NCBI GenBank assembly: GCA_036384215.1
Contig: DASVMX010000418.1
Coordinates: forward strand, 1-9,050
Length of the DNA stretch: 9,050 nt
Origin: Paraktedonobacter sp036384215
GTDB lineage: Bacteria; Chloroflexota; Ktedonobacteria; Ktedonobacterales; Ktedonobacteraceae
Direction of reading: 5' to 3'
How positions within the stretch are numbered: the stretch's first letter is position 1; the number at the start of each line of letters is the position of its first letter. Under the pieces are notes generated by a model. That model worked only from the letters and a program-made list of their open reading frames with translations, ran no database searches and was not told the origin of the DNA. The position numbers were made by a program, and so were the translations under genes. Of this stretch, positions 1-6,262 are shown in pieces.

Positions 1-65
1 CAGGTGAGCGCGCAAGAGCAGGCCGGGCGGTTCAACCGCCCGGCCTGCTCTTACGCGCTCACCTG
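1..65. repeat. Long imperfect palindrome (hairpin) at left edge
   Basis: Bases 1-12 pair perfectly with 54-65, one mismatch (13 against 53) follows, then 14-30 pairs perfectly with 36-52 around the loop TTCAA. This gives about 29 base pairs of stem, mostly GC. Neither strand shows a U-tract right after the stem, so it is not a textbook intrinsic terminator. It could still end transcription of an upstream gene outside the window, or act as an RNA-processing or stability element. It resembles the long hairpin at 3517-3572 in architecture, and both contain GGTGAGC/GCTCACC. The pairing is seen directly; the function is inference. Confidence 0.85.
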
Positions 66-87
66 CTAAAACTTCCCCAAAAACCGC

Positions 88-116
88 TTGCCAAGAAAGA
101 TGGGATATGTTATACT
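88..116 (+). promoter_or_regulatory. Sigma70-type promoter for the tRNA-Ser pair
   Basis: TTGCCA (88-93) and TATACT (111-116) are separated by exactly 17 bp. TGT just before the -10 box adds an extended -10 element. The predicted start lies around 122-124, essentially at the 5' end of the first tRNA, so the primary transcript would need almost no 5' trimming. No other promoter-like sequence is evident between the hairpin at 1-65 and the tRNAs. Confidence 0.7.
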
Positions 117-123
117 CCGGCAC

Positions 124-209
124 GGAGAGATGTCAGAGTGGTCGAATGTGCCGCTCTCGAAAAGCGGTAGGGTTAATAGCCCTCGCGGGTTCGAATCCCG
201 CCCTCTCCG
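124..209 (+). tRNA. tRNA-Ser (anticodon CGA)
   Basis: The cloverleaf can be built by eye. Acceptor strand GGAGAGA (124-130) pairs with CCTCTCC (202-208), with one A-C mismatch at the last pair, and the discriminator G is at 209. The anticodon arm CCGCT/AGCGG (151-155/163-167) closes the loop CTCGAAA with anticodon CGA at 158-160, reading UCG. A long variable arm (AGGGTTAATAGCCCT region) is the class II hallmark of serine tRNAs. The T arm is GCGGG-TTCGAAT-CCCGC (185-201). The 3' CCA is not encoded. It lies 8 bp from the second serine tRNA and probably shares its transcript. Confidence 0.95.
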
Positions 210-217
210 CTTATCCT

Positions 218-306
218 GGAGGAGTCTCATAGTGGTCTAGTGAGCACGACTGGAAATCGTGTAAGGTGAATAGCCTTCGTGGGTTCGAATCCCACCTCCT
301 CCGCCA
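218..306 (+). tRNA. tRNA-Ser (anticodon GGA), CCA encoded
   Basis: Acceptor GGAGGAG (218-224) pairs perfectly with CTCCTCC (296-302); G303 is the discriminator and 304-306 read CCA. The anticodon stem CACGA/TCGTG (245-249/257-261) holds loop CTGGAAA with anticodon GGA at 252-254, reading UCC and UCU. The variable arm is long, as expected for serine, and the T arm is GTGGG-TTCGAAT-CCCAC (279-295). Unlike its neighbour it ends in CCA, but those bases also begin a short duplicated segment, so the CCA may be a by-product of whatever happened at this junction. No terminator follows. Confidence 0.95.
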
Positions 307-335
307 TAAGCCACCAATCCGCTCTATAAGCCACC
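300..335 (+). repeat. Imperfect tandem duplication at the tRNA-Ser 3' end
   Basis: TCCGC-C-ATAAGCCACC (300-315) is followed by TCCGC-TCT-ATAAGCCACC (318-335). The shared 10-mer ATAAGCCACC starts at 306 and again at 326. The first copy overlaps the last bases of the tRNA acceptor stem, discriminator and CCA. Short duplications at tRNA 3' ends are what remains after integration and excision or illegitimate recombination. The repeat is seen directly; its origin is inferred. Confidence 0.6.
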
Positions 336-583
336 TCAGCCTCTACGAGCACTTTTCTGTCAGCCCACAGGCGATTTCGCAGCACCTCAAGGTCTTGCGT
401 GAGGCCGAGCTGGTGGTGATGGAAAAACGCGCGCAGAAGCACCTGTACCGCCTCAATCCACACACGCTGTCCCAATTTGAAACATGGGTCCAGCAGACGA
501 GACAGAGGTGGGAAGAGCGTTTTGAGGCATTAGATAAAGTGCTCGAAGCTGAGAAAGAGAAGTTCGCGCAGGGTGAGCAATGA
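306..583 (+). pseudogene. 5'-truncated ArsR-family transcriptional regulator
   Basis: An open frame enters from the tRNA and encodes the C-terminal part of an ArsR/SmtB-type winged-helix repressor. The recognition-helix segment SVSPQAISQHLKVLREAELV (about 358-417) is the family signature, followed by the wing (EKRAQKHLYRLN) and a C-terminal helix with W..Q.RQRWEERF typical of ArsR proteins that sit beside SRPBCC/AHSA1-type genes. The normal N-terminal stretch of about 30-35 residues (the LxDPTRR-type first helices) is missing. What stands in its place is read from tRNA-Ser and the duplicated junction. The ATG at 266 lies inside the tRNA T-arm region and has no ribosome binding site, so translation is unlikely. 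I read this as a gene remnant. The reading frame is otherwise intact to TGA at 581-583, so the truncation may be recent, or a short protein could still be made. Confidence 0.75.
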
Positions 584-619
584 ACCAGGCTGGTCTTCTT
601 CCGGGGCTGTAATGTACAC

Positions 620-648
620 TTGTCTCAAGCCTGTTTTAAGCATACATT
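620..648 (+). promoter_or_regulatory. Candidate promoter for the DinB-like gene
   Basis: TTGTCT (620-625), a 17-bp spacer and TACATT (643-648) lie in the gap between the ArsR remnant and the next gene. The -35 box is the same hexamer as in the minus-strand promoter at 2442-2470. The predicted start near 655 would put the Shine-Dalgarno sequence almost at the transcript's 5' end, which is tight, so this is tentative. Confidence 0.4.
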
Positions 649-667
649 CACAGAAAGAGGAGATACG

Positions 668-1153
668 ATGCCAGGTAAAGCCAGCCATTTCGCGACAGTT
701 CTTGAACGCATTGCGCGTACTGCTCTGAAGCAATTCCAGGATATTTCTGATATTGATCTCAATCGTCAACTTGCGCTTCCTGAAAGCAACACGGCCTTTG
801 CGCTTGCGACCCATTTGATTGGTTCCGCTGAGTACTGGGTGCTGGAACTGGCGGGTGGACGCGCGATGCGGCGGGATCGACTCGCGGAATTTCGCGCCAG
901 TGGCTCCTGCGCGGAGCTGATGGCGCGCTATGAACGCTGGCTTGTTGCCATGCCAGAGGTGTTGAACTTCCTGCATGATGAGCAATTGGAGCAGCTCGCG
1001 CCGGTAGACCCGCGCTTCCACCCCTCGCTGGGGAACGAGCCGATGACTATCCACGACGCGCTGTTGCACGCCATCGAACATTGCGCTATCCACCAGGGGC
1101 ACCTGGAACTGACCCGCCAGCTTCTCGGCTATCCACCATCCGGCGCTCAGTGA
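668..1153 (+). CDS. DinB-like four-helix-bundle protein
   Basis: This 161-residue protein fits the DinB/YfiT superfamily of putative metal-dependent enzymes in size and pattern. The superfamily uses a His triad to bind a divalent metal, and some members (bacillithiol, mycothiol or glutathione transferases, maleylpyruvate isomerase) act on thiols. Candidate ligands are H49 in the helix ALATHLIGSAEYWV and the H138-xxx-H142 pair in HAIEHCAIHQGHLEL. The C-terminal LTRQLLG is also typical. I start it at ATG 668 because GAAAGAGGAG lies just upstream (653-662, 5-base gap); the in-frame start at 620 falls inside a likely promoter and lacks such a site. It follows an ArsR remnant, and ArsR genes are often adjacent to the small proteins they control, but its own promoter may lie at 620-648. 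The substrate cannot be told from sequence. Confidence 0.8.
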   Translation: MPGKASHFATVLERIARTALKQFQDISDIDLNRQLALPESNTAFALATHLIGSAEYWVLELAGGRAMRRDRLAEFRASGSCAELMARYERWLVAMPEVLNFLHDEQLEQLAPVDPRFHPSLGNEPMTIHDALLHAIEHCAIHQGHLELTRQLLGYPPSGAQ

Positions 1154-1155
1154 CG

Positions 1156-2385
1156 TTAACGGACGTACTTAGCGCCGCGCTTTTGAAAGTAGTTTCTGCC
1201 GCTCCAATCGACTCCCTTGCCTGTCAGAAGGCGCCAGGTGGATTGGGCAAGAATGCCGGTAAACAGGAGCGCGGCAAGCGGGTGGGTGAATGAAATATAC
1301 CAGGGCACCTGGAGTTCTTTGTCCAGCCATCTCCGGTATGCCAGCAGCGGCCCCAGTTCGAGCGCGCTGATGCTTGCAGTTTCGCTCGCGTTCAATTTCT
1401 GCTTCTTGCCTGCCAGGCGTGCCAGCCAGAGCCATAGTGGTAGCAGGAAGGGCAGGACCGCTACCATCAGCAGCCCCGGCAGTTGCAGCAGAACAAACGG
1501 CAGGCCACCTCGACTGCCCAGGAAGACATTCTTGCGCCAGCCGCGCCAGATTTCGCCCAGATTGCGGTACATGCGCACGCGCACCAGGCCGCGTCCATCG
1601 GCCAGCTCCAGGGCATAGCCGCGCTTTTTTACCAGCACAGCCAGGTCGCGGTCGTCGAGTAAAGTGGCGCGTAGATCCGGGCGCGCGTAACCGCCCAGCC
1701 TGTCGTAGACGGAGCGGCGCAGGAGAATATACTGTCCATTGGCGAGCGCAATCGGGCTGCGCGGGTCGTTTACCTGGTTGATTGGATACTGCATGCTGAT
1801 TCCTAGATGGGCCATGGGCATCATTACGCGTTCCCAGAAACTCGGTAGCTCTTGCGTTGTTCCCAGGGAAAGCAGATCCAGCCGCCGCTCCTCTGCCCTG
1901 AGGACAGCGGCGCTTAGTGCCTGGGGCGCGTGCCACGTGTCCGCGTCCGTGAAAAGCAAAAATTCGCCATATGCTTCCTGGACGCCGGTATGTAAAGCAT
2001 GCGGTTTGCCCGCCCAACCTTCTGGCAGCTCGCTCAGATGTACGATACGCAGTCTCGCCCCCTGTGGATGCGCCCGCGCGATCTCGTCCAGGATCAGCGC
2101 GGTGCAATCGGTTGAGGCATCATCGACGACAATCACCTCGTATTCAGGATAGGTTTGCTCCAGCAGAGAGGTGACGCAGCGCTGAATAGCCTCCTCTTCG
2201 TTACGCGCCGGAACGATCACCGAGACTCGCGGCAGGCTATCCTTGCGGGCACTGGACACAGCAAGACGGGACATTTGTTTTGGCCTGGTTCTCAGCCAGA
2301 GAAAAGTGTAAAAACTCGCCACCCCTACCGCGTGTGACCACCACAGCAGGCGTGACCAGTTGGTTTTGGTTTGATTTTTCTTCAT
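1156..2385 (-). CDS. Membrane-associated family 2 glycosyltransferase (CrtQ/HpnB-like)
   Basis: This 409-residue GT-A fold enzyme would move a sugar from a nucleotide-sugar donor to an acceptor, probably lipid-linked, at the cytoplasmic membrane face. An N-terminal membrane helix (about residues 13-31) precedes the catalytic domain. That domain begins VSVIVPARNEEEA (54-66), with VVDDAST (86-92) and the metal-binding DAD (147-149) in LLFTDADTW. LPEGWAGKPHAL (120-131) matches the motif seen in carotenoid and hopanoid-associated GT2 enzymes such as CrtQ and HpnB. LLDDRDLAVLVKKRGY supplies the acceptor-side acidic residues. The C-terminal third has one or two hydrophobic segments (GLPFVLLQLPGLLMVAVLPF and WYISFTHPLAALLFTGILAQ), then VDWSGRNY, another hallmark of this subgroup. 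The start is ATG 2385; there is no strong Shine-Dalgarno, but the promoter at 2442-2470 fits. No hopanoid or carotenoid genes adjoin it, so the acceptor is unknown. Confidence 0.88.
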   Translation of the reverse strand: MKKNQTKTNWSRLLWWSHAVGVASFYTFLWLRTRPKQMSRLAVSSARKDSLPRVSVIVPARNEEEAIQRCVTSLLEQTYPEYEVIVVDDASTDCTALILDEIARAHPQGARLRIVHLSELPEGWAGKPHALHTGVQEAYGEFLLFTDADTWHAPQALSAAVLRAEERRLDLLSLGTTQELPSFWERVMMPMAHLGISMQYPINQVNDPRSPIALANGQYILLRRSVYDRLGGYARPDLRATLLDDRDLAVLVKKRGYALELADGRGLVRVRMYRNLGEIWRGWRKNVFLGSRGGLPFVLLQLPGLLMVAVLPFLLPLWLWLARLAGKKQKLNASETASISALELGPLLAYRRWLDKELQVPWYISFTHPLAALLFTGILAQSTWRLLTGKGVDWSGRNYFQKRGAKYVR

Positions 2386-2403
2386 CAGCAGTTTAACTCA
2401 TCA

Positions 2404-2431
2404 TAAGGCGGCTTTTTTGCTGAGCCGTCTT
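2404..2431. other. Small hairpin in the glycosyltransferase leader
   Basis: AAGGCGGC (2404-2411) and GCCGTCTT (2424-2431) can pair with one G-T wobble, around an 11-base loop. It sits between the predicted minus-strand transcription start (about 2435) and the start codon at 2385, so it would fold in the 5' leader. It could affect translation or transcript stability. The pairing is visible; any role is speculative. Confidence 0.35.
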
Positions 2432-2441
2432 TTTCGCTCAA

Positions 2442-2470
2442 AGTATATGCTACAGGGAAAAGAAAGACAA
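2442..2470 (-). promoter_or_regulatory. Promoter for the glycosyltransferase gene
   Basis: On the minus strand TTGTCT (2470-2465) and TATACT (2447-2442) are separated by 17 bp. The predicted start is near 2435, giving a leader of about 50 nt before ATG 2385. It lies inside a 61-codon open frame ending at 2385, which argues that this frame is not a gene transcribed with the glycosyltransferase. Confidence 0.6.
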
Positions 2471-2603
2471 GGATCGCCGGGTATAAAACAAATGGGCTAT
2501 CCAGCGGGAAACATATGATAAGATAGGATGGTTCAGACTTGCCAGGAAAAAGAGGAGCAGGCTCTGTCAAAGATTTTCGAGAGAGGCGGGACCCGGAGAG
2601 AAT

Positions 2604-3500
2604 ATGCGAGAGGCTATACGTTTATTTGAGGAGACAGGCGAAACACGGGGGCGGTTACGCGCGGTGAGGCCAAGTTTCGGGGGCCTGGTGCGTGGGGAGT
2701 TGTTGAAAATCAATAATCAGAGGACAACCTGGCTTCTGGCGCTCATCGTGCTGATGCTGGTCGCGCTGCCTTACATAGTGGTGTATCGCGCGGTCGCACC
2801 GGATTTACTGCTGACGCCGCATTTTTTTGATTATTTTTGCGCGGAGATGATCGGGTTGATGCGTGCCTGGACGGGTCTGTACCTGCTGATTCTTACCGCG
2901 CATGTGATCGGGCTGGAGTATCAACTGGGGACGGTGCGCGTGCTGCTGGCGCGCGGGGTTGGCCGCTTACAGTTGTTGCTGGCCAAGCTGGCCGCTATCG
3001 GGCTGGTGGCGCTGCTCTTGCTCCTGGGCTGCCTGGTGGTTCATGCCGTCATGCTGGGTGGCGTGCTGGCCTGGCATGGGAGCTTGAACCTGCTGGCGGA
3101 TCTCAGAGAGCATATTACACTCTATCTGCTGACAGTCCTGATCAGCATGGTCGCCAGCGTGTTTCTGTCAGCCGCGGTGACAGTGCTCAGTCGCTCGCTG
3201 GCCTTTGGTCTGAGCGCCGCGCTGGTCTTTTTTCCGCTGGACAACTTTGGCGCGTTCCTGGTTCCCCTGGGGACCCGGCTGACGCACGCGGACTTCTGGC
3301 AGAAGATCACCGCCTATTTTCTGGGACCGAACCTCAACCAGATGAGCGCGGCCCTGGTTCACGAGCCAGGCTTCAACCTGGGCTTCGGGCCAGCGGTCGA
3401 CGTCGATGGAACACACACTCTGCTTGTGTCCCTGGCCTACATGCTCATTTTCGTAATTATCGCTGTGGCCTTGACGATCAAGAGGGATGTTCACGAGTGA
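2604..3500 (+). CDS. ABC-2 type transporter permease without adjacent ATPase
   Basis: This 298-residue polytopic membrane protein is organised like ABC-2 family permeases. A cytoplasmic N-terminus (about 40 residues) contains LVRGELLKI, the usual lead-in to the first helix. About six membrane segments follow, near residues 41-61, 84-103, 128-155, 169-195, 199-222 and 272-293. Between helices 2 and 3, GLEYQLGTVRVLLARGVGR (103-121) plus LLLAKL is the diagnostic ABC-2 cytoplasmic motif, an acidic residue then GT and a hydrophobic/Arg stretch. Between helices 5 and 6 is a polar loop of about 50 residues. GGAGAG at 2595-2600 sets the start at ATG 2604. Such permeases need a separate nucleotide-binding subunit, yet none is present on either side, so it presumably pairs with an ATPase encoded elsewhere. 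The substrate is unknown. It diverges from the glycosyltransferase and converges on htpG. Confidence 0.85.
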   Translation: MREAIRLFEETGETRGRLRAVRPSFGGLVRGELLKINNQRTTWLLALIVLMLVALPYIVVYRAVAPDLLLTPHFFDYFCAEMIGLMRAWTGLYLLILTAHVIGLEYQLGTVRVLLARGVGRLQLLLAKLAAIGLVALLLLLGCLVVHAVMLGGVLAWHGSLNLLADLREHITLYLLTVLISMVASVFLSAAVTVLSRSLAFGLSAALVFFPLDNFGAFLVPLGTRLTHADFWQKITAYFLGPNLNQMSAALVHEPGFNLGFGPAVDVDGTHTLLVSLAYMLIFVIIAVALTIKRDVHE

Positions 3501-3516
3501 TTTTGTTCTCTTTCTT

Positions 3517-3572
3517 GAGAAGAGGCCGCTGCGGGGCTCACCTCCCGGTGAGCCCCGCAGCGGCCTCTTCTC
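3517..3572. repeat. Perfect 26-bp hairpin between convergent genes
   Basis: Bases 3517-3542 are the exact reverse complement of 3547-3572, with loop TCCC. The stem is very GC-rich in its centre. The flanks are T-rich before and A-rich after on the plus strand, so neither strand has a U-tract immediately after the stem; classical intrinsic termination is therefore not obvious despite the ideal location between the permease stop (3500) and the htpG stop (3597). It may act as a bidirectional transcript-end or 3'-protection structure. Confidence 0.9.
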
Positions 3573-3579
3573 GAAACAG

Positions 3580-3605
3580 AAAAAGGCCTGTCATTTTTAT
3601 GACAG
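3580..3605 (-). terminator. htpG intrinsic terminator overlapping its stop codon
   Basis: On the minus strand CTGTCAT-AAAA-ATGACAG (3605-3588) forms a 7-bp stem with a 4-base loop, followed by GCC and then TTTTT (3584-3580). The htpG stop TAA (3599-3597) sits at the stem-loop boundary, so the terminator begins within the last codons. The stem is short and partly AT-rich, so read-through into the 26-bp hairpin downstream is plausible. Confidence 0.6.
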
Positions 3606-5519
3606 TTGCGAGAGCAGGTTGTTGAGGCGGTTGACGAAACGCGCCGGGTTTTCAAGTTGCTCGCCGAGGCTGAGTACGGATTGATCGTAGAGGATCGAGG
3701 CCCAGTCGGAGAAGCGCTGTTCGCTCTCTTCGCGCAGGAGCTTGTGCACAATGGCGTGCTGAGCGTTGATTTCCAGGATCGGTTTTGTGCCTGGCACCGG
3801 CTGGCCCGCGGCCTTCAGCATGCGCAGGAGCTGGGGGTCCAGGTCGCGCTCGCCGACCACCAGGCAGGCGGGCGAGGTCGTCAGGCGCGTGGTGACCCGC
3901 ACCTCTTTGACCTCGTCTTTCAGCGCGTCCTTGAGCCGATCCAGCAGCTTCTGGATCTCGTCTGCGCTGGCCTGTTCCTTCTCCTCGCCGGACTTCTCCT
4001 CGGCGTCGGCGGACGTGGTGATCTTGCTCAGATCGATTTCGCCGTGCGAGACTGATTGCAGGGGGATTTTGTTGAACTCGTGCAGTTCGCTGCCGAAGAA
4101 GTAATCGACTCTAGGATCGGAGAGGATCAGCACCTCGACGCCCTTCTGCGTGAAGATCTCCAGCAGTGGGCTATCCTTTGCCGCGGCATAGCTTTCGGCG
4201 TTGATAAAGTAGATCTTCTCCTGTCCCTCTTTCATGCGCTCGACATAGGTTTCCAGCGCAACGTCCTGCGTGTCACCGCTGGAAAGCGTTGTGCTGAAAC
4301 GGAAGAGTTTGGCCAGGGCTTCCTGGTTGCTGAAGTCCTCGATAATGCCTTCTTTGAGCACGCTGCCAAAGGTTTTCCAGAAGGTCGCGTACTTCTCCGG
4401 CTCGTTTTTCGCCAGGTCTGAGAGCAGGCTGAGTACCTTCTTGACCGTGTTTGTGCGGATAGCCTCGATCAGCCTGTTCTGCTGGAGAATCTCGCGTGAG
4501 ACATTCAGAGGCAGGTCATTCGAGTCGATCACGCCGCGCAGGAAGCGCAGATAGCCAGGGATCAGCTCTTCCGCGCCATCCATGATAAAGACGCGGCGCA
4601 CATAGAGCTTCACGCCATGACGGCGTTCGCGGTTCCACAGGTCGTAGGGCGCGGTCGCGGGGATATAGAGCAGCAGAACATACTCCTGCTTGCCCTCCAT
4701 GCGGCTATGCAGGTAGGCCAGCGGGTCCTGACTATCGTAGGCGATATACTTGTAGAACTCGACATACTCTTCCGCGGGAATCTGGTTGCGGGAGCGTACC
4801 CACAGGGCTGAAGCCTGGTTAACGCGCTCCTCTTTGGCGGCCTGCTCGTCCTCTTGCTCTTTCTCCGCGTTCTCGACGGGCATCAGGATCGGCACAGTGA
4901 TGTGGTCGGAGTACTTGCGAATGATCGAACGCAGGCGATAGCCGCTGAGCAACTCATCCTCGCCCTCGCGTAGATGCAGTGTGATCTCCGTTCCACGCGT
5001 GGGCTTCTCGACTGTCTCCAGGGTATACTCGCCCTCGCCGGCGGACTCCCAGCGCGCGCCCTCGCTGGCGGCTGTTCCCGCCTTGCGCGTCACCAGTGTC
5101 ACGCGGTCAGCCACCACAAAGGCCGAGTAGAAGCCTACGCCGAACTGGCCGATCAGATTGGCATCGCGTTGTTGATCGCCGGTCAGCGATTGGAGAAACT
5201 CGCGCGTGCCCGACTTCGCGATTGTGCCAATCTGCTGCACCACCTCATCGCGTGCCATACCAATGCCGTTATCCGTCACCGTAATCGTGCGCGCCTCTTT
5301 ATCGTAGGAGACATGAATTTCCAGCTCTGCATCGTTCTCGTGCAGGCTCTCATCCGACTGCATTGCGAAGCGCAGGCGGTCAATCGCATCGGACGCGTTT
5401 GAAATCAGTTCGCGCAGAAAAATCTCTTTGTTGCTATACAAAGAATGAATCATCAGATTGAGAAGCTGGCTCACTTCTGCCTGGAAGCCTAGCGTCTCTT
5501 TGTGTGTTTCGACAGACAT
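3597..5519 (-). CDS. htpG: Molecular chaperone HtpG (bacterial Hsp90)
   Basis: This 640-residue protein is a full-length HtpG, an ATP-dependent homodimeric cytosolic chaperone that remodels client proteins late in folding, often with DnaK. The GHKL ATPase domain shows every key motif: FLRELISNASDA (34-45) with catalytic E37 and Mg-binding N41, DNGIGM (83-88), GQFGVGFYSAF (124-134) in the ATP lid, and GTEITLHL. The middle domain includes LYVRRVFIMD and SNDLPLNVSREILQQN, where the Arg contacts the ATP gamma-phosphate. The C-terminal dimerisation domain is complete and, as in bacteria, there is no MEEVD tail. An acidic/Lys-rich insertion (about residues 505-525) separates the last two domains. 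I start it at ATG 5519 because GGAGG lies 7 bases upstream and MSVETHKETLGFQAE matches family N-termini; the in-frame start at 5540 has no such support. The PH-like gene ends 36 bp upstream on the same strand, so co-transcription is possible. No CIRCE element is visible. Confidence 0.98.
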   Translation of the reverse strand: MSVETHKETLGFQAEVSQLLNLMIHSLYSNKEIFLRELISNASDAIDRLRFAMQSDESLHENDAELEIHVSYDKEARTITVTDNGIGMARDEVVQQIGTIAKSGTREFLQSLTGDQQRDANLIGQFGVGFYSAFVVADRVTLVTRKAGTAASEGARWESAGEGEYTLETVEKPTRGTEITLHLREGEDELLSGYRLRSIIRKYSDHITVPILMPVENAEKEQEDEQAAKEERVNQASALWVRSRNQIPAEEYVEFYKYIAYDSQDPLAYLHSRMEGKQEYVLLLYIPATAPYDLWNRERRHGVKLYVRRVFIMDGAEELIPGYLRFLRGVIDSNDLPLNVSREILQQNRLIEAIRTNTVKKVLSLLSDLAKNEPEKYATFWKTFGSVLKEGIIEDFSNQEALAKLFRFSTTLSSGDTQDVALETYVERMKEGQEKIYFINAESYAAAKDSPLLEIFTQKGVEVLILSDPRVDYFFGSELHEFNKIPLQSVSHGEIDLSKITTSADAEEKSGEEKEQASADEIQKLLDRLKDALKDEVKEVRVTTRLTTSPACLVVGERDLDPQLLRMLKAAGQPVPGTKPILEINAQHAIVHKLLREESEQRFSDWASILYDQSVLSLGEQLENPARFVNRLNNLLSQLS

Positions 5520-5555
5520 GTACGGTCCTCCACTTGTCATCAGACGTCTATTGCG

Positions 5556-6221
5556 TTAATAGCGAATTTGAATCTGATATTGGCTCAGCTCTTGAGCGTA
5601 TATATGATACAACTGTTGCACGATCTCTTCAACTGGTTTGTCCAGATAAATGAGCGCAAGGGAGAGCGGCGGGGTTCCAAAGAGTGAACTACTGAAATGC
5701 AGCGCGCGTTCCAGCAGCGTAAAGCGTGCTGCCAGGAAGCGTGGATCTTTGGGGCGGATACACAGATAATGGTATTTGTATCTGTAGATGTCAAGCACCT
5801 CAATCTCCTGCCACGCCAGAAACGTATCCCTGAGCGAGGCGGTGCCGCGGATAGTCACGCCCTTGCTCTGGATCAGCAGAATGGGTGCTGGATTGACCAG
5901 CAGCGAGCGGTAAGCCACCAGGCGCAAAATGACCAGCCTGATAACCATCAGAACGTAGATAAAAGCGAGGAGCGTCAGCAGATAAGGCTGAACTGGATTG
6001 AGAGATGTATTGTGGTTGAGAATAGAGAGAAGAACATAGGCAAGAGGCAAGAGCATCAGCGCGCTCAGAAGCACACGGTTTGTCATCGCGCCCAGGCTTC
6101 TGGCGGCCCGAATGCGATTGGCATAAACCACAATACTGGGAACCCGCGCGGTCTCCTGTTCGCTCGCGCCCACCTGCTCGGGCAGAACCACCTCCGTCGA
6201 TGGTTGTGGGGGATATTGCAT
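5556..6221 (-). CDS. Membrane protein with PH-like C-terminal domain
   Basis: I do not recognise a named family for this 221-residue protein. A soluble N-terminus of about 45 residues precedes two membrane helices (about 49-67 and 79-99) and a C-terminal domain of about 115 residues. That domain reads as alternating beta strands and a final amphipathic helix, like bacterial PH or STM3941-type domains: ILLIQSKGVTIRG, FLAWQEIEVLDI, YLCIRPKDPRFL, SLALIYLDKPVEEIVQQLY. The same strand order occurs in the product of 6550-7173 (GLTLRH, ISIPWSEVKSI, LSIVPTDTRQFL), so they are probably distant paralogues. AGAAGGA (6235-6229), 7 bases before the ATG, supports the start. It ends 36 bp before htpG. Two decayed pieces with its C-terminal signature lie immediately upstream. 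The function is unknown; a membrane-anchored sensor or scaffold is one possibility. Confidence 0.75.
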   Translation of the reverse strand: MQYPPQPSTEVVLPEQVGASEQETARVPSIVVYANRIRAARSLGAMTNRVLLSALMLLPLAYVLLSILNHNTSLNPVQPYLLTLLAFIYVLMVIRLVILRLVAYRSLLVNPAPILLIQSKGVTIRGTASLRDTFLAWQEIEVLDIYRYKYHYLCIRPKDPRFLAARFTLLERALHFSSSLFGTPPLSLALIYLDKPVEEIVQQLYHIYAQELSQYQIQIRY

Positions 6222-6262
6222 GACCAGATCCTTCTTAAAATAGCTTGTTTCATGGATGAAGC

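Noticed and set aside
300..335. Possible start of a CRISPR-like repeat
   Set aside because: There are only two imperfect copies with no spacer-length gaps and no cas genes.
1169..2107. 312-codon minus-strand frame inside the glycosyltransferase gene
   Set aside because: Its composition is rich in Arg, Ala and Gly without motifs, while the overlapping frame has a complete GT2 domain. It is a shadow.
2385..2570. 61-codon minus-strand frame with a hydrophobic stretch whose stop overlaps the glycosyltransferase start (TGATG)
   Set aside because: The overlap suggests coupling, but a well-formed promoter (2442-2470) lies inside it, it has no clear ribosome binding site, and I recognise no family. 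Not reported as a gene.
2837..3625. 262-codon plus-strand frame overlapping the permease
   Set aside because: It is an out-of-frame shadow of a GC-rich gene, with low-complexity Arg/Gly/Ala composition and no domain; it also runs through the 26-bp hairpin.
5520..5540. htpG start 7 codons upstream at 5540
   Set aside because: There is no ribosome binding site before it; GGAGG lies between it and ATG 5519, where family N-termini begin.
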